A stretch of DNA of 64,000 nt from Chryseobacterium scophthalmum (GTDB lineage: Bacteria; Bacteroidota; Bacteroidia; Flavobacteriales; Weeksellaceae), in assembly GCF_900143185.1 (NCBI RefSeq), contig NZ_FSRQ01000004.1:1-64000 (forward strand), written 5' to 3'. This document shows positions 34,791-41,208 of this stretch, piece after piece. A program made the position numbers and the translations under genes. Under the pieces are notes generated by a model. It was not told where the DNA came from and did no database searches. It saw only the letters and a program-made list of their open reading frames with translations. The first letter of the stretch is position 1. Each line of letters opens with the position of its first letter.

Positions 34791-36308
34791 ATGAAATTTA
34801 ATTTTTTAAGAAAATCAAATAACGTAGTAATGAATTACGAAGGTGGAAAAGCTTACAAAATGACACCTGCAGAAGAACTATATAGTGCTGTTGTTACAAC
34901 AGGATTATCAAACGCAACTTATGAAAAAGGAAATGAAAGATTGGCGAGAATCCAGTTTCTGATTCAAAAAAACAACCCAGATTTCGTTGCGAAATTGGCA
35001 GTTTATGCGAGAAAAGAGATGTATTTGCGTTCAATTCCTTTGGTTTTGACGACCGAATTGGCAAAACAAACTTCGGGTACAGACTTGGTAAGCAAAACTG
35101 TTGATGGAGTAATTCAAAGAGCTGATGAGATCACAGAATTACTGGCGTACTACCAGTTGGCAAACGAAAGAACAGAAACTAAAAAATTGAATAAACTTTC
35201 AAAGCAAATCCAAAAAGGTTTGGTGAAATCTTTCAACAAATTTGATGAATATCAATTTGCAAAGTATAACAGAAAGGGAGAAGTGACTTTGAAGGATGCT
35301 TTGTTCTTGGTTCACCCAAAAGCAAAAGATGAAGATCAGCAGACAATTTTCAACAAGATCGTCAACGACTCCTTGGAAACTCCTTATACTTGGGAAGTTG
35401 AACTTTCAATGTTGGGTCAGACAAAATTTACCGATGACGCTGAAAGAACATTAGCTTTCAAAAATAAATGGGAAGAATTGATTTTCAGCAACAAATTGGG
35501 TTATATGGCAACATTGCGAAACCTTAGAAATATTTTAGAAGCCAAAGTTTCTTCTGATGCGATGTACAAAGTTTGCAACTATTTGTCAGATGAAAAAGCG
35601 GTAAGAAACTCAAAACAATTACCATTCAGATTTTTGGCGGCGTATAGAGAATTGAAAACAATCGATTCGCCTTATTTGTCATCGATCCTAGAAGCATTGG
35701 AAGATGCGGTGATGGTGAGTGCAAAAAATATTAAAGGGTTTGGCTTCGAAACTTCGGTAGTGATCGCGGCAGACGTTTCGGGTTCGATGCAGCAACCAAT
35801 TTCTCCGAGATCTAAAGTTTTGTTGTACGATATCGGTCTGTTAATGTCGATGATGTTGCAGTCGCAGTGCAAAAACGTGATCACTGGTATGTTTGGTGAC
35901 CGTTGGAAAAGAGTTCCGATGCCGAAGAACGGTATCCTGAGAAATGTAGATGCATTCTACAAAAGAGAAGGTGAAGTGGGTTATTCCACAAACGGTCATC
36001 TTGTGCTTGAAGACTTGATCAACAAGCGAGAAATTGTAGACAAAATTATGTTGTTCACCGATACTCAAATGTGGGATACCGGTGGATTTACCAATGCTTT
36101 CGAAAACTCTTGGAGTCGATACAAAAAGATCAATCCGAATGCAAAATTGTATCTGTTTGATTTGGCAGGTTACGGAAAACCACCTTTGGATGTCAGAAAA
36201 AATGATGTCTATCTTATCGCAGGTTGGTCCGACAAGATTTTCGATGTACTGAATGCTTTGGAAGACAAAAAATCTGCCGTAGAAATGATTAAAAAAGTAG
36301 TGCTGTAA
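34791..36308 (+). CDS. rsr: Ro60/Rsr homologue (TROVE-vWA RNA-binding protein)
   Basis: 505 residues. N-terminal TROVE domain of helical repeats (about 15-320: MTPAEELYSAVVTTGL, NPDFVAKLAVYARKEMYLRSIPLVLTTELA, GYMATLRNLRNILEAKV) and C-terminal vWA domain with an intact MIDAS ADVSGSM (Asp328) and MLFTDTQMWDTGG. Ro60 forms a ring that binds Y RNAs on the outside and misfolded RNA ends in the centre; bacterial Rsr works with RNA maturation and decay after stress. The ten Y-like RNAs downstream are its expected partners. No RtcB or PNPase gene is nearby. Confidence 0.95.
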   Translation: MKFNFLRKSNNVVMNYEGGKAYKMTPAEELYSAVVTTGLSNATYEKGNERLARIQFLIQKNNPDFVAKLAVYARKEMYLRSIPLVLTTELAKQTSGTDLVSKTVDGVIQRADEITELLAYYQLANERTETKKLNKLSKQIQKGLVKSFNKFDEYQFAKYNRKGEVTLKDALFLVHPKAKDEDQQTIFNKIVNDSLETPYTWEVELSMLGQTKFTDDAERTLAFKNKWEELIFSNKLGYMATLRNLRNILEAKVSSDAMYKVCNYLSDEKAVRNSKQLPFRFLAAYRELKTIDSPYLSSILEALEDAVMVSAKNIKGFGFETSVVIAADVSGSMQQPISPRSKVLLYDIGLLMSMMLQSQCKNVITGMFGDRWKRVPMPKNGILRNVDAFYKREGEVGYSTNGHLVLEDLINKREIVDKIMLFTDTQMWDTGGFTNAFENSWSRYKKINPNAKLYLFDLAGYGKPPLDVRKNDVYLIAGWSDKIFDVLNALEDKKSAVEMIKKVVL

Positions 36309-36321
36309 AAGGCACTACTTT
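36294..36321 (+). terminator. Terminator overlapping the Ro60 stop codon
   Basis: AAAGTAGTGC pairs with GCACTACTTT (10 bp); the stop codon lies in the loop. The T-tail is short, so some read-through is possible. Confidence 0.75.
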
Positions 36322-36383
36322 AATTAGAATAAATTATAAGTGATAAATGTTGAGTGATTTTATACTGAATATTACTGTAATTT

Positions 36384-36475
36384 AGGAGCTTGATCCCGCT
36401 TTCCACTATATCTTTTTCTCCAACGCTTTTTTCAAGCCATTTCAGAAAAAGGATGCCGTTGCAATCGGGGCTAGG
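36384..36475 (+). repeat. Flavobacterial interspersed repeat, copy 2
   Basis: Reads GGAGCTTGATCCCGCTTTCC, then ACTATATCTTTTTCTCC, then a stem TTTCTCCAACGCTTTTTTC..., and ends GGATGCCGTTGCAATCGGGG plus CTAGG. Opposite orientation of 431-541. Confidence 0.75.
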
Positions 36476-36499
36476 AATAAAAATTTAAAAAATAAACTT

Positions 36500-37144
36500 A
36501 TGAATGAACAAGAAGTATTAAACTATTCAGATGAAGAAGTGATAAAAAGAATAATTAAATTAACTGAGGGATTAGCTAACTTTTGGAAAAGTTCTCATGG
36601 TTGGGCACCTATAAAGGCTTCTGATTTAATGTCAAAATCTAGACTAGATTGGCAAGCATCTTTAGCTAGAACTCTTAATTTATTTAGATGTGATAAGGCA
36701 CAAGAAGAAGATGGGGCACTTATACTTGCTTGGGCAACATTAGGTAGCTTAGTAGAAGGAACATTAAAATTATTTTTATCTGTTTGGTATAATGATTATG
36801 AGCACACAACAACTAAAACATCATTGAAAGGATTTGAAGATACAAAAGGTGATTTAATAGAACCTGATATTTTGATGCTTGAAAAGCTAAGGCTATTCTT
36901 TGATAAAGAAATTTATCCTGCAGATATACAAAAGATATGGGATGAAGAAGGAAGACTCAATATTATTGAATGGATTCAGAAAATACAATATAAGCGTAAT
37001 GCAATTCATGCATATAAGCATAGAGATATTGGAAGTTTTAAAGAATTTTTTAACGAGTTGAGAAACTATTTGATTTTTATGAGACGTTTGACCGATACTT
37101 TTCCCTATCCTGATGATATGATGTATAAACCTACTGAAATTTAG
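36500..37144 (+). CDS. Unknown helical protein, HEPN-like candidate
   Basis: 214 residues, all-helical, no signal or membrane segment. WIQKIQYKRNAIHAYKHRDIG resembles the R-N-x(2-4)-H motif of HEPN-domain proteins, many of which are RNases or RNA-binding partners in conflict systems; the spacing RNAIH is one residue shorter than the usual catalytic RxxxxH. It sits between Ro60 and the Y RNAs on the same strand, so a link to that ribonucleoprotein is attractive but unproven. Confidence 0.5.
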   Translation: MNEQEVLNYSDEEVIKRIIKLTEGLANFWKSSHGWAPIKASDLMSKSRLDWQASLARTLNLFRCDKAQEEDGALILAWATLGSLVEGTLKLFLSVWYNDYEHTTTKTSLKGFEDTKGDLIEPDILMLEKLRLFFDKEIYPADIQKIWDEEGRLNIIEWIQKIQYKRNAIHAYKHRDIGSFKEFFNELRNYLIFMRRLTDTFPYPDDMMYKPTEI

Positions 37145-37147
37145 AGG

Positions 37148-37224
37148 TTAATCGATGCCATAAGAAAAGAAATCCTTCGACTTCCAATTGAAACAGAATC
37201 TTTTCGCTATATCGCTCGGTTTAA
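37148..37224 (+). ncRNA. Y RNA-like unit Y1
   Basis: Lower stem TTAATCGA/TCGGTTTAA (imperfect), 5' bulge TGCCATAA, upper stem GAAAAGA/TCTTTTC, 3' side ending ATCGC. The loop carries CCTTCGACTTCC but no tRNA module. Confidence 0.68.
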
Positions 37225-37227
37225 ACT

Positions 37228-37309
37228 AACCAATGTCGTCCATAAGAGTTCCATCGTCAAACTTATAATTTGAATAACATTCAAAACTCTTATAACTTGT
37301 TATTTGGTT
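37228..37309 (+). ncRNA. Y RNA-like unit Y2
   Basis: Lower stem AACCAA/TTGGTT, 5' bulge TGTCGTCC, upper stem ATAAGAGTT/AACTCTTAT (9 bp), 3' side AACTTGTTAT, then a T-run that could end the transcript. Minimal unit without tRNA module. Confidence 0.75.
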
Positions 37310-37331
37310 TTTAATTTAAAATAATTTCAAC

Positions 37332-37367
37332 TGCGTAAAAAGAATACGCACCAACGCAATAATTTTG
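37332..37367 (+). promoter_or_regulatory. Shared stress-type promoter, Y RNA copy
   Basis: TGCGTA-AAAAGAA-TACGCA (37332-37350, a perfect inverted repeat here) with TAATTTTG ending at 37367, again 17 bases past the second half-site. Unit Y3 begins 12 bases downstream, where transcription should start. Confidence 0.78.
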
Positions 37368-37378
37368 CAATAACAAAT

Positions 37379-37505
37379 AAGTAAGTGTCGTAAAACAGAA
37401 TTTCTTCGTTTTCAGGGTGGCGATGTAGGTTCGATTCCTACTCCTTGTGATAGTATAATGGTAATACTTCACCAGTAAGTCTCTGTTTGATTTTTTACCT
37501 TACTT
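37379..37505 (+). ncRNA. Y RNA-like unit Y3, with T and D arms
   Basis: Lower stem AAGTAAG/CTTACTT, 5' bulge TGTCGTAA, upper stem AACAGA/TCTGTT, 3' side TGATTTTTTAC. The insert holds T arm GTAGG-TTCGATT-CCTAC followed by a Gly-like D arm AGTATAATGGTAATACT, without a clear acceptor stem. Its 5' end coincides with the predicted transcription start. Confidence 0.8.
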
Positions 37506-37511
37506 TAAAAC

Positions 37512-37583
37512 AACCGATGCCGTAAAAAAGAGTTCCTTCTACTTTACATTGAAATCAAAACTCTTTTTATCAATTGCTCGGTT
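37512..37583 (+). ncRNA. Y RNA-like unit Y4, minimal
   Basis: Lower stem AACCGA/TCGGTT, 5' bulge TGCCGTAA, upper stem AAAAGAGTT/AACTCTTTT (9 bp), 3' side ATCAATTGC. Loop of about 24 bases starting CCTTCTACTTT; no tRNA module. Confidence 0.8.
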
Positions 37584-37599
37584 TTAAAAAATATAAACG

Positions 37600-37741
37600 A
37601 ATCAAGTGTCGTTTTAGGATCATACTTCGATATCTGATCTTTGGGTCGCAGGTTCGAGCCCTGCCTTTTCCTTAAAAACGGAAGAGTAGCTCAGTCGGTA
37701 GAGCAAAAGCACTGAAAGATTCTGCAATTATTACCTTGATT
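37600..37741 (+). ncRNA. Y RNA-like unit Y5, with full permuted tRNA module
   Basis: Lower stem AATCAAG/CTTGATT, 5' bulge TGTCGTTT, upper stem AGGATC/GATTCT, then TACTTCG. Module: T arm GCAGG-TTCGAGC-CCTGC, acceptor CTTTTCC, linker, GGAAGAG, D arm TAGCTCAGTCGGTAGAGC. The acceptor strands pair over 7 bp with 3' strand first. Confidence 0.85.
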
Positions 37742-37748
37742 TAATAAT

Positions 37749-37848
37749 AAGAGTGTCGTAGAAAAGACCTACTTCGTGGTTTAATTTTGGTTCGAGTCCA
37801 AACGATCTTGAAAAAGATTGGGAGGTCTTTCAATAGGTTACCTCTTTT
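37749..37848 (+). ncRNA. Y RNA-like unit Y6, T arm only
   Basis: Lower stem AAGAG/CTCTT, 5' bulge TGTCGTAG, upper stem AAAGACCT/AGGTCTTT (8 bp), then ACTTCG. The insert has a T arm TTTGG-TTCGAGT-CCAAA and a hairpin GATCTTGAAAAAGATT in place of the acceptor and D arms. Confidence 0.78.
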
Positions 37849-37865
37849 AAATTTAAAAATAAAAT

Positions 37866-37990
37866 ATCAAGTGTCGTAGTATAGAAATACTTCGTTCCAG
37901 GCTTAAGATGCAGGTTCGAATCCTGTCTGTAAAATAGTAGTCTAATGGTAGGACGTAAGCGTAAAGTGTCTGTACGAAATTTACCTTGAT
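37866..37990 (+). ncRNA. Y RNA-like unit Y7
   Basis: Lower stem ATCAAG/CTTGAT, 5' bulge TGTCGTAG, upper stem TATAGA/TCTGTA, then TACTTCG. Module: T arm GCAGG-TTCGAAT-CCTGT then D arm TAGTCTAATGGTAGGAC, with no long acceptor stem. Confidence 0.8.
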
Positions 37991-37996
37991 AAAAAT

Positions 37997-38113
37997 AAAG
38001 AGTGCCGTTAGAGAAAACTTACTTCGGTTGATCTTATGATATTGGTTCGACTCCAGAAAATAGGTCTTAATGACTTATTATTTCGTGGTTTTCTCGACTT
38101 TCGCCTCTTTTTT
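37997..38113 (+). ncRNA. Y RNA-like unit Y8, run-ending
   Basis: Lower stem AAAGAG/CTCTTT, 5' bulge TGCCGTTA, upper stem GAGAAAAC/GTTTTCTC (8 bp), 3' side GACTTTCGC, then TTACTTCG after the upper stem and a T-loop-like TTGG-TTCGACT-CCAG. The lower stem runs into TTTTTT, which can act as terminator of the Y3-Y8 run. Confidence 0.8.
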
Positions 38114-38131
38114 AATTAAAAAATAAATTAC

Positions 38132-38965
38132 ATGGAAATACCAGTAAATTTTACAGATTTTTTATATTGGCTAAAAGAACGAACAGAAAGATTTTGGAGC
38201 GAAAATACTTGCCAGAAAGGATTTTATGGAGCAAAATGGCAGCCTCTCAGTGAAAAACAAATTGATTTTATTGAATTGAAATACTCCGTCAGATTTACAT
38301 CAGAACACCGTGAATTCTTGAAGATCCTCCATGCTATTGATAAAAAAGAAATTGTGGAATACGAAGATGAGGGTGAAATAATTACCGAACAATGTACTTT
38401 TTTCTACAATTGGTTGGAAGATGAAAAAGAGATTACGAAGGTTTTGAAAGAACCTTATCAATGGATGTTTGATGATATTGATTCTGTGAATAAAGTTTGG
38501 CTAAAATCATGGGGAATTAAACCAAAATCTGCTGAAAAAAGAAAAAAGATTTTTGACAAATGGTTTTCTAATGTACCAAGTTTATTACCGTTGACGGGTA
38601 GTGTATTTGTTGTAAGTGATGAAAACCTTGAGTGTAAACCAATTCTTTCAGTTAGAGGTTCTGATATTGTGACAATGGGATGGGATTTTAGAACGGGTTT
38701 ATTAAATGAGATTAGAAATCATCTTGATATTTATATTGAAGTTTTTGATGAAGAAGACCAAATGTTTTATCCTGAATTATTGCCGGAAGTGCAAGAGATT
38801 TTTGATCAGAATTTTAAATATGATGAAACAAAAGACGTTCCTTATCTTAAAGAAATGATGCTATATTGGTCCTCTGGATGGTCAAGCTTTGACATGACTT
38901 ATCATCCTGAAAATGCAAAAGTTCACCCAATTGTAAAAACATATATAGCTGAAGAACAAGTTTAA
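38132..38965 (+). CDS. SMI1/KNR4 (SUKH) family protein
   Basis: 277 residues. WQPLSEKQIDFIELKYSVRFTSEHREFLKILHAIDKK and SLLPLTGSVFVVSDENLECKPILSV ... SDIVTMGWDF match the SUKH/SMI1-KNR4 fold, best known as immunity proteins against nuclease and deaminase toxins. No toxin gene is adjacent. It lies between Y RNA units Y8 and Y9 on the same strand, with unit Y9 only about seven bases after the stop codon, so it may share their transcript. Confidence 0.75.
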   Translation: MEIPVNFTDFLYWLKERTERFWSENTCQKGFYGAKWQPLSEKQIDFIELKYSVRFTSEHREFLKILHAIDKKEIVEYEDEGEIITEQCTFFYNWLEDEKEITKVLKEPYQWMFDDIDSVNKVWLKSWGIKPKSAEKRKKIFDKWFSNVPSLLPLTGSVFVVSDENLECKPILSVRGSDIVTMGWDFRTGLLNEIRNHLDIYIEVFDEEDQMFYPELLPEVQEIFDQNFKYDETKDVPYLKEMMLYWSSGWSSFDMTYHPENAKVHPIVKTYIAEEQV

Positions 38966-38971
38966 AAACAA

Positions 38972-39127
38972 AAACAAGTGTCGTAGAATAGTGTTACTTC
39001 GATTATCACGACGGGGACGCAGGTTCGAGTCCTGTCTTTTCCACAATTGAAACACAAAAATTAGATAGGAAAAGTAGCTCAGTTGGTTAGAGCACGACAC
39101 ACTTTTTGATTGACTGTTGCCTTGTTT
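38972..39127 (+). ncRNA. Y RNA-like unit Y9, with full permuted tRNA module
   Basis: Lower stem AAACAAG/CTTGTTT, 5' bulge TGTCGTAG, short upper stem AGTGT/ACACT, then TACTTCG. Module: T arm GCAGG-TTCGAGT-CCTGT, acceptor CTTTTCC (39036-39042), 25-base linker, GGAAAAG (39068-39074, 7 bp perfect), D arm TAGCTCAGTTGGTTAGAGCA. 3' side ends TTGC. Confidence 0.85.
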
Positions 39128-39132
39128 GAAAA

Positions 39133-39269
39133 ATAAAAGTGTCGTAGAGAAAAGATACTTCGTCTCACTCATGGGGAGGAATAGCGAAGTCGGTAACTCC
39201 GGCAAGGCTATCCGGTTCGACTCCGGCTTGACGTGCCCCACTTTCTTTTCTCGATTTTTTACCTTTTAT
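39133..39269 (+). ncRNA. Y RNA-like unit Y10
   Basis: Lower stem ATAAAAG/CTTTTAT, 5' bulge TGTCGTAG, upper stem AGAAAAG/CTTTTCT, then TACTTCG, 3' side CGATTTTTTAC. The insert here keeps normal order: GGGG, D-like arm, T arm CCGG-TTCGACT-CCGG and CCCC, unlike Y5 and Y9. Confidence 0.78.
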
Positions 39270-39298
39270 CCTTTCCGAAATTCGGAAGGGATTTTTTA
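39270..39298 (+). terminator. Terminator of the Y9-Y10 run
   Basis: CCTTTCCGAA pairs with TTCGGAAGGG, followed by TTTTTT. Confidence 0.85.
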
Positions 39299-39370
39299 TT
39301 GAAAGAAATGATGTTTTGTGTTTTTTTTAATCATAAGTTTGTGAGATAAAAAACTTAAATTATAATAACT

Positions 39371-39562
39371 ATGGAAAACAAAAAAGGAGGAACGTTTTTC
39401 TTTGCGGTCATTGCGATTATTGTAGGAAGTGCTTTATGGAAACAATTTGATTTCAAAACAATGACTTTTGAAAAAGTAGGTTTAAGCGTTCTCTATTTAA
39501 TTACTTTTTTATTTTGCATCTTCTTTTTAATTAGAAATGCCAGAAATAACGTTAAGAAATAG
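39371..39562 (+). CDS. Small two-helix membrane protein
   Basis: 63 residues with two hydrophobic segments (FFFAVIAIIVGSALW and VGLSVLYLITFLFCIFFLI) and basic ends. A -7-like TAAGTTTG lies at 39334-39341. No family recognised. Convergent with the XRE gene, only 12 bp apart. Confidence 0.65.
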   Translation: MENKKGGTFFFAVIAIIVGSALWKQFDFKTMTFEKVGLSVLYLITFLFCIFFLIRNARNNVKK

Positions 39563-39574
39563 ATTATTTGGGTA

Positions 39575-40186
39575 TTATTTCCCTTTTTTCTCTAAAATTT
39601 CAATCCTTTCTAGAATGTCAGAAAGGATATTTTTTTGTTCAAAAGAAAGATAACCGGAAATTTTATAAACCTCTTTCTTTGAATGTGATTCTTTTGGAAT
39701 TGAAGAAAGGTATTTTAAGTTTCCATTTTCCTTGAATAATAAAGTCTCGGAATTTTCTTCGGAAATTTTTGATTTCACTAAGAATAAAAAATCCCCCAAA
39801 TTGTAATTTGATAAAAGCAATGTGTTTTCTGTGAATTCATAGATTAAATCAATATTTGCTAATGCTTTTTGCAGTGAGTTATATTTGGTATTATTCTCAA
39901 AGTTATTTTCCTGATAAGGTAAGTCAGAATTAAAAGATAATTGATATTTTTCGAAATTTTCAGGCTTATTCAAATCATCAACTGTTAACGGAACCGTTAA
40001 AAATTGGTCTAAATCAAGATTAAAATAGTGAACTACAGTAAGTAGTGTGGATATCTTGGGTTCAGAACGTCCTTCTTCATAAGCACCTATAACTCCTCTG
40101 GTTAAATCAAATAAATCTGCGAATGCTTGTTGGCTTAATCCTTTTGCTTGTCTTATTGTTTTAATATTAGCTCCGAAAAAACTCAT
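39575..40186 (-). CDS. XRE-family transcriptional regulator
   Basis: 203 residues from the ATG at 40186; a TTG start seven codons upstream overlaps the -7 box. HTH_3 domain at the N-terminus: MSFFGANIKTIRQAKGLSQQAFADLF then RGVIGAYEEGRSEPKISTLL. The C-terminal 130 residues are helical with no known fold. It is divergent from the NfeD/flotillin genes across a region with a long imperfect inverted repeat, so it probably controls them and itself. Confidence 0.85.
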   Translation of the reverse strand: MSFFGANIKTIRQAKGLSQQAFADLFDLTRGVIGAYEEGRSEPKISTLLTVVHYFNLDLDQFLTVPLTVDDLNKPENFEKYQLSFNSDLPYQENNFENNTKYNSLQKALANIDLIYEFTENTLLLSNYNLGDFLFLVKSKISEENSETLLFKENGNLKYLSSIPKESHSKKEVYKISGYLSFEQKNILSDILERIEILEKKGK

Positions 40187-40202
40187 ATGTTCTAATCTTT
40201 TT

Positions 40203-40273
40203 TGCAAATGTAATATTAATTCTAATTAATTTGCTAATAATATTTGCAATTTGATTAAATTTTATTATATTTG
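40203..40273. promoter_or_regulatory. Divergent promoter and operator between XRE and NfeD genes
   Basis: Plus strand: TTG (40244-40246), 19 bases, TATATTTG (40266-40273), a full Bacteroidota promoter for the NfeD/flotillin side. Minus strand: TACATTTG box at 40205-40212 for the XRE gene. Arms TTGCAAATGTAATATTA (from 40203) and TAATAATATTTGCAA (ending about 40249) are imperfect inverted repeats flanking the centre: a likely XRE operator. Confidence 0.65.
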
Positions 40274-40386
40274 TGTACAATCAGTCATAATTAAATGAAT
40301 AAGTGAAGTTTTTAGATTATAAAGCTTTAATTATTTTATTTAATGGGGGTATTTATTGTTAATTGATTAATTTAAAAAAAACGCAT

Positions 40387-41040
40387 ATGACCTACCAAGA
40401 ATTTTTAACAATAGCTTTTTCGCCGGTTAATACGGTTTTAAGCATGCTGCTCATTTTGTCTGTGATTTATTGGCTTTTCACCATCATCACAGGTTTAGAT
40501 ATTGATGTAGGAATTGACGCTGACGCTGACTTTGATACTGATGTAAACGGTCCGGATGGTCATGTTCATGTTCCGGATGATGCTTCAGGTTGGCTTCAGT
40601 TTTTGAAATTTCTGAATCTGGATATTGTACCAATCACTTATTTTCTCACGTTGTCACTTTTGTTAACATGGTTGGGTTCATTCTATATTGAAGTGTTTTT
40701 TTCTTTTGGACTTTGGGTTTCTGCATTGATTGTGATTCCGATGTTTTTCATAAGCATGTTGTTGACGAAATTGATTTTAAAGCCATTAAATCCCTTTTTC
40801 AGAGAAATCAATTATAAAGGAGAGGTTTCACACGATTTTCTGGGTCGACAAGGAAGAATGAAATCAACCATTCACGGAACTAAAACCGGAATGCTCGAAG
40901 TTTTTGTTGAAAAAGATCCTATGATTTTAATGGTGAGAAGTAAAGATGGTGAGGTGATCAACCACGGAACGATAGTGTATATTGTTGACGAAGATCGAGA
41001 GAAAAGAATCTATTATGTAGCGGAAGAAATTCGCTTTTAA
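40387..41040 (+). CDS. NfeD/YqiJ-like membrane protein, flotillin partner
   Basis: 217 residues from ATG at 40387; an upstream TTG is not needed. Three to four membrane helices (about 15-35, 85-105, 108-135) with an acidic Asp-rich loop (about 42-68), then a C-terminal OB-fold-like beta domain (about 145-215, HDFLGRQGRMKSTIHGTKTGMLEVFVEKDPMILMVRSKDGE). NfeD-type proteins are encoded next to flotillins and bind them in membrane microdomains. The promoter is well formed and gives a leader of about 105 bases. Confidence 0.82.
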   Translation: MTYQEFLTIAFSPVNTVLSMLLILSVIYWLFTIITGLDIDVGIDADADFDTDVNGPDGHVHVPDDASGWLQFLKFLNLDIVPITYFLTLSLLLTWLGSFYIEVFFSFGLWVSALIVIPMFFISMLLTKLILKPLNPFFREINYKGEVSHDFLGRQGRMKSTIHGTKTGMLEVFVEKDPMILMVRSKDGEVINHGTIVYIVDEDREKRIYYVAEEIRF

Positions 41041-41208
41041 ATTGAAAATAAAAAATACAAATTCATGATGAAATTTCGTTTCTCCGTCCCTAAAGGGAGC
41101 TAAATTTCTTGGGAAACTTATCAAAATTACTCCCTTTAGGGTTGGGGAAATGATTTTGATAAATTTAAATAAATTAAAAACACATTAAAATAAATAAACT
41201 ATAAAAAT

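Noticed and set aside
31905..37367. Sigma-54 type promoters upstream of slipin, Ro60 and Y RNAs, by analogy with the Salmonella rsr-yrlA-rtcBA operon
   Set aside because: The GG/GC pair at the required 12-base distance is missing in all three, and no RtcR-type activator gene is in the window.
25259..39269. CRISPR array
   Set aside because: The repeated units are tRNA-like or stem-loop RNAs with variable length and no constant repeat-spacer rhythm; no cas genes are present.
27727..39269. RtcB or RtcA ligase/cyclase expected next to bacterial Ro60
   Set aside because: I looked for RtcB and RtcA motifs in all genes of this region and saw none; the only ligase is the KFDGSA-type minimal RNA ligase.
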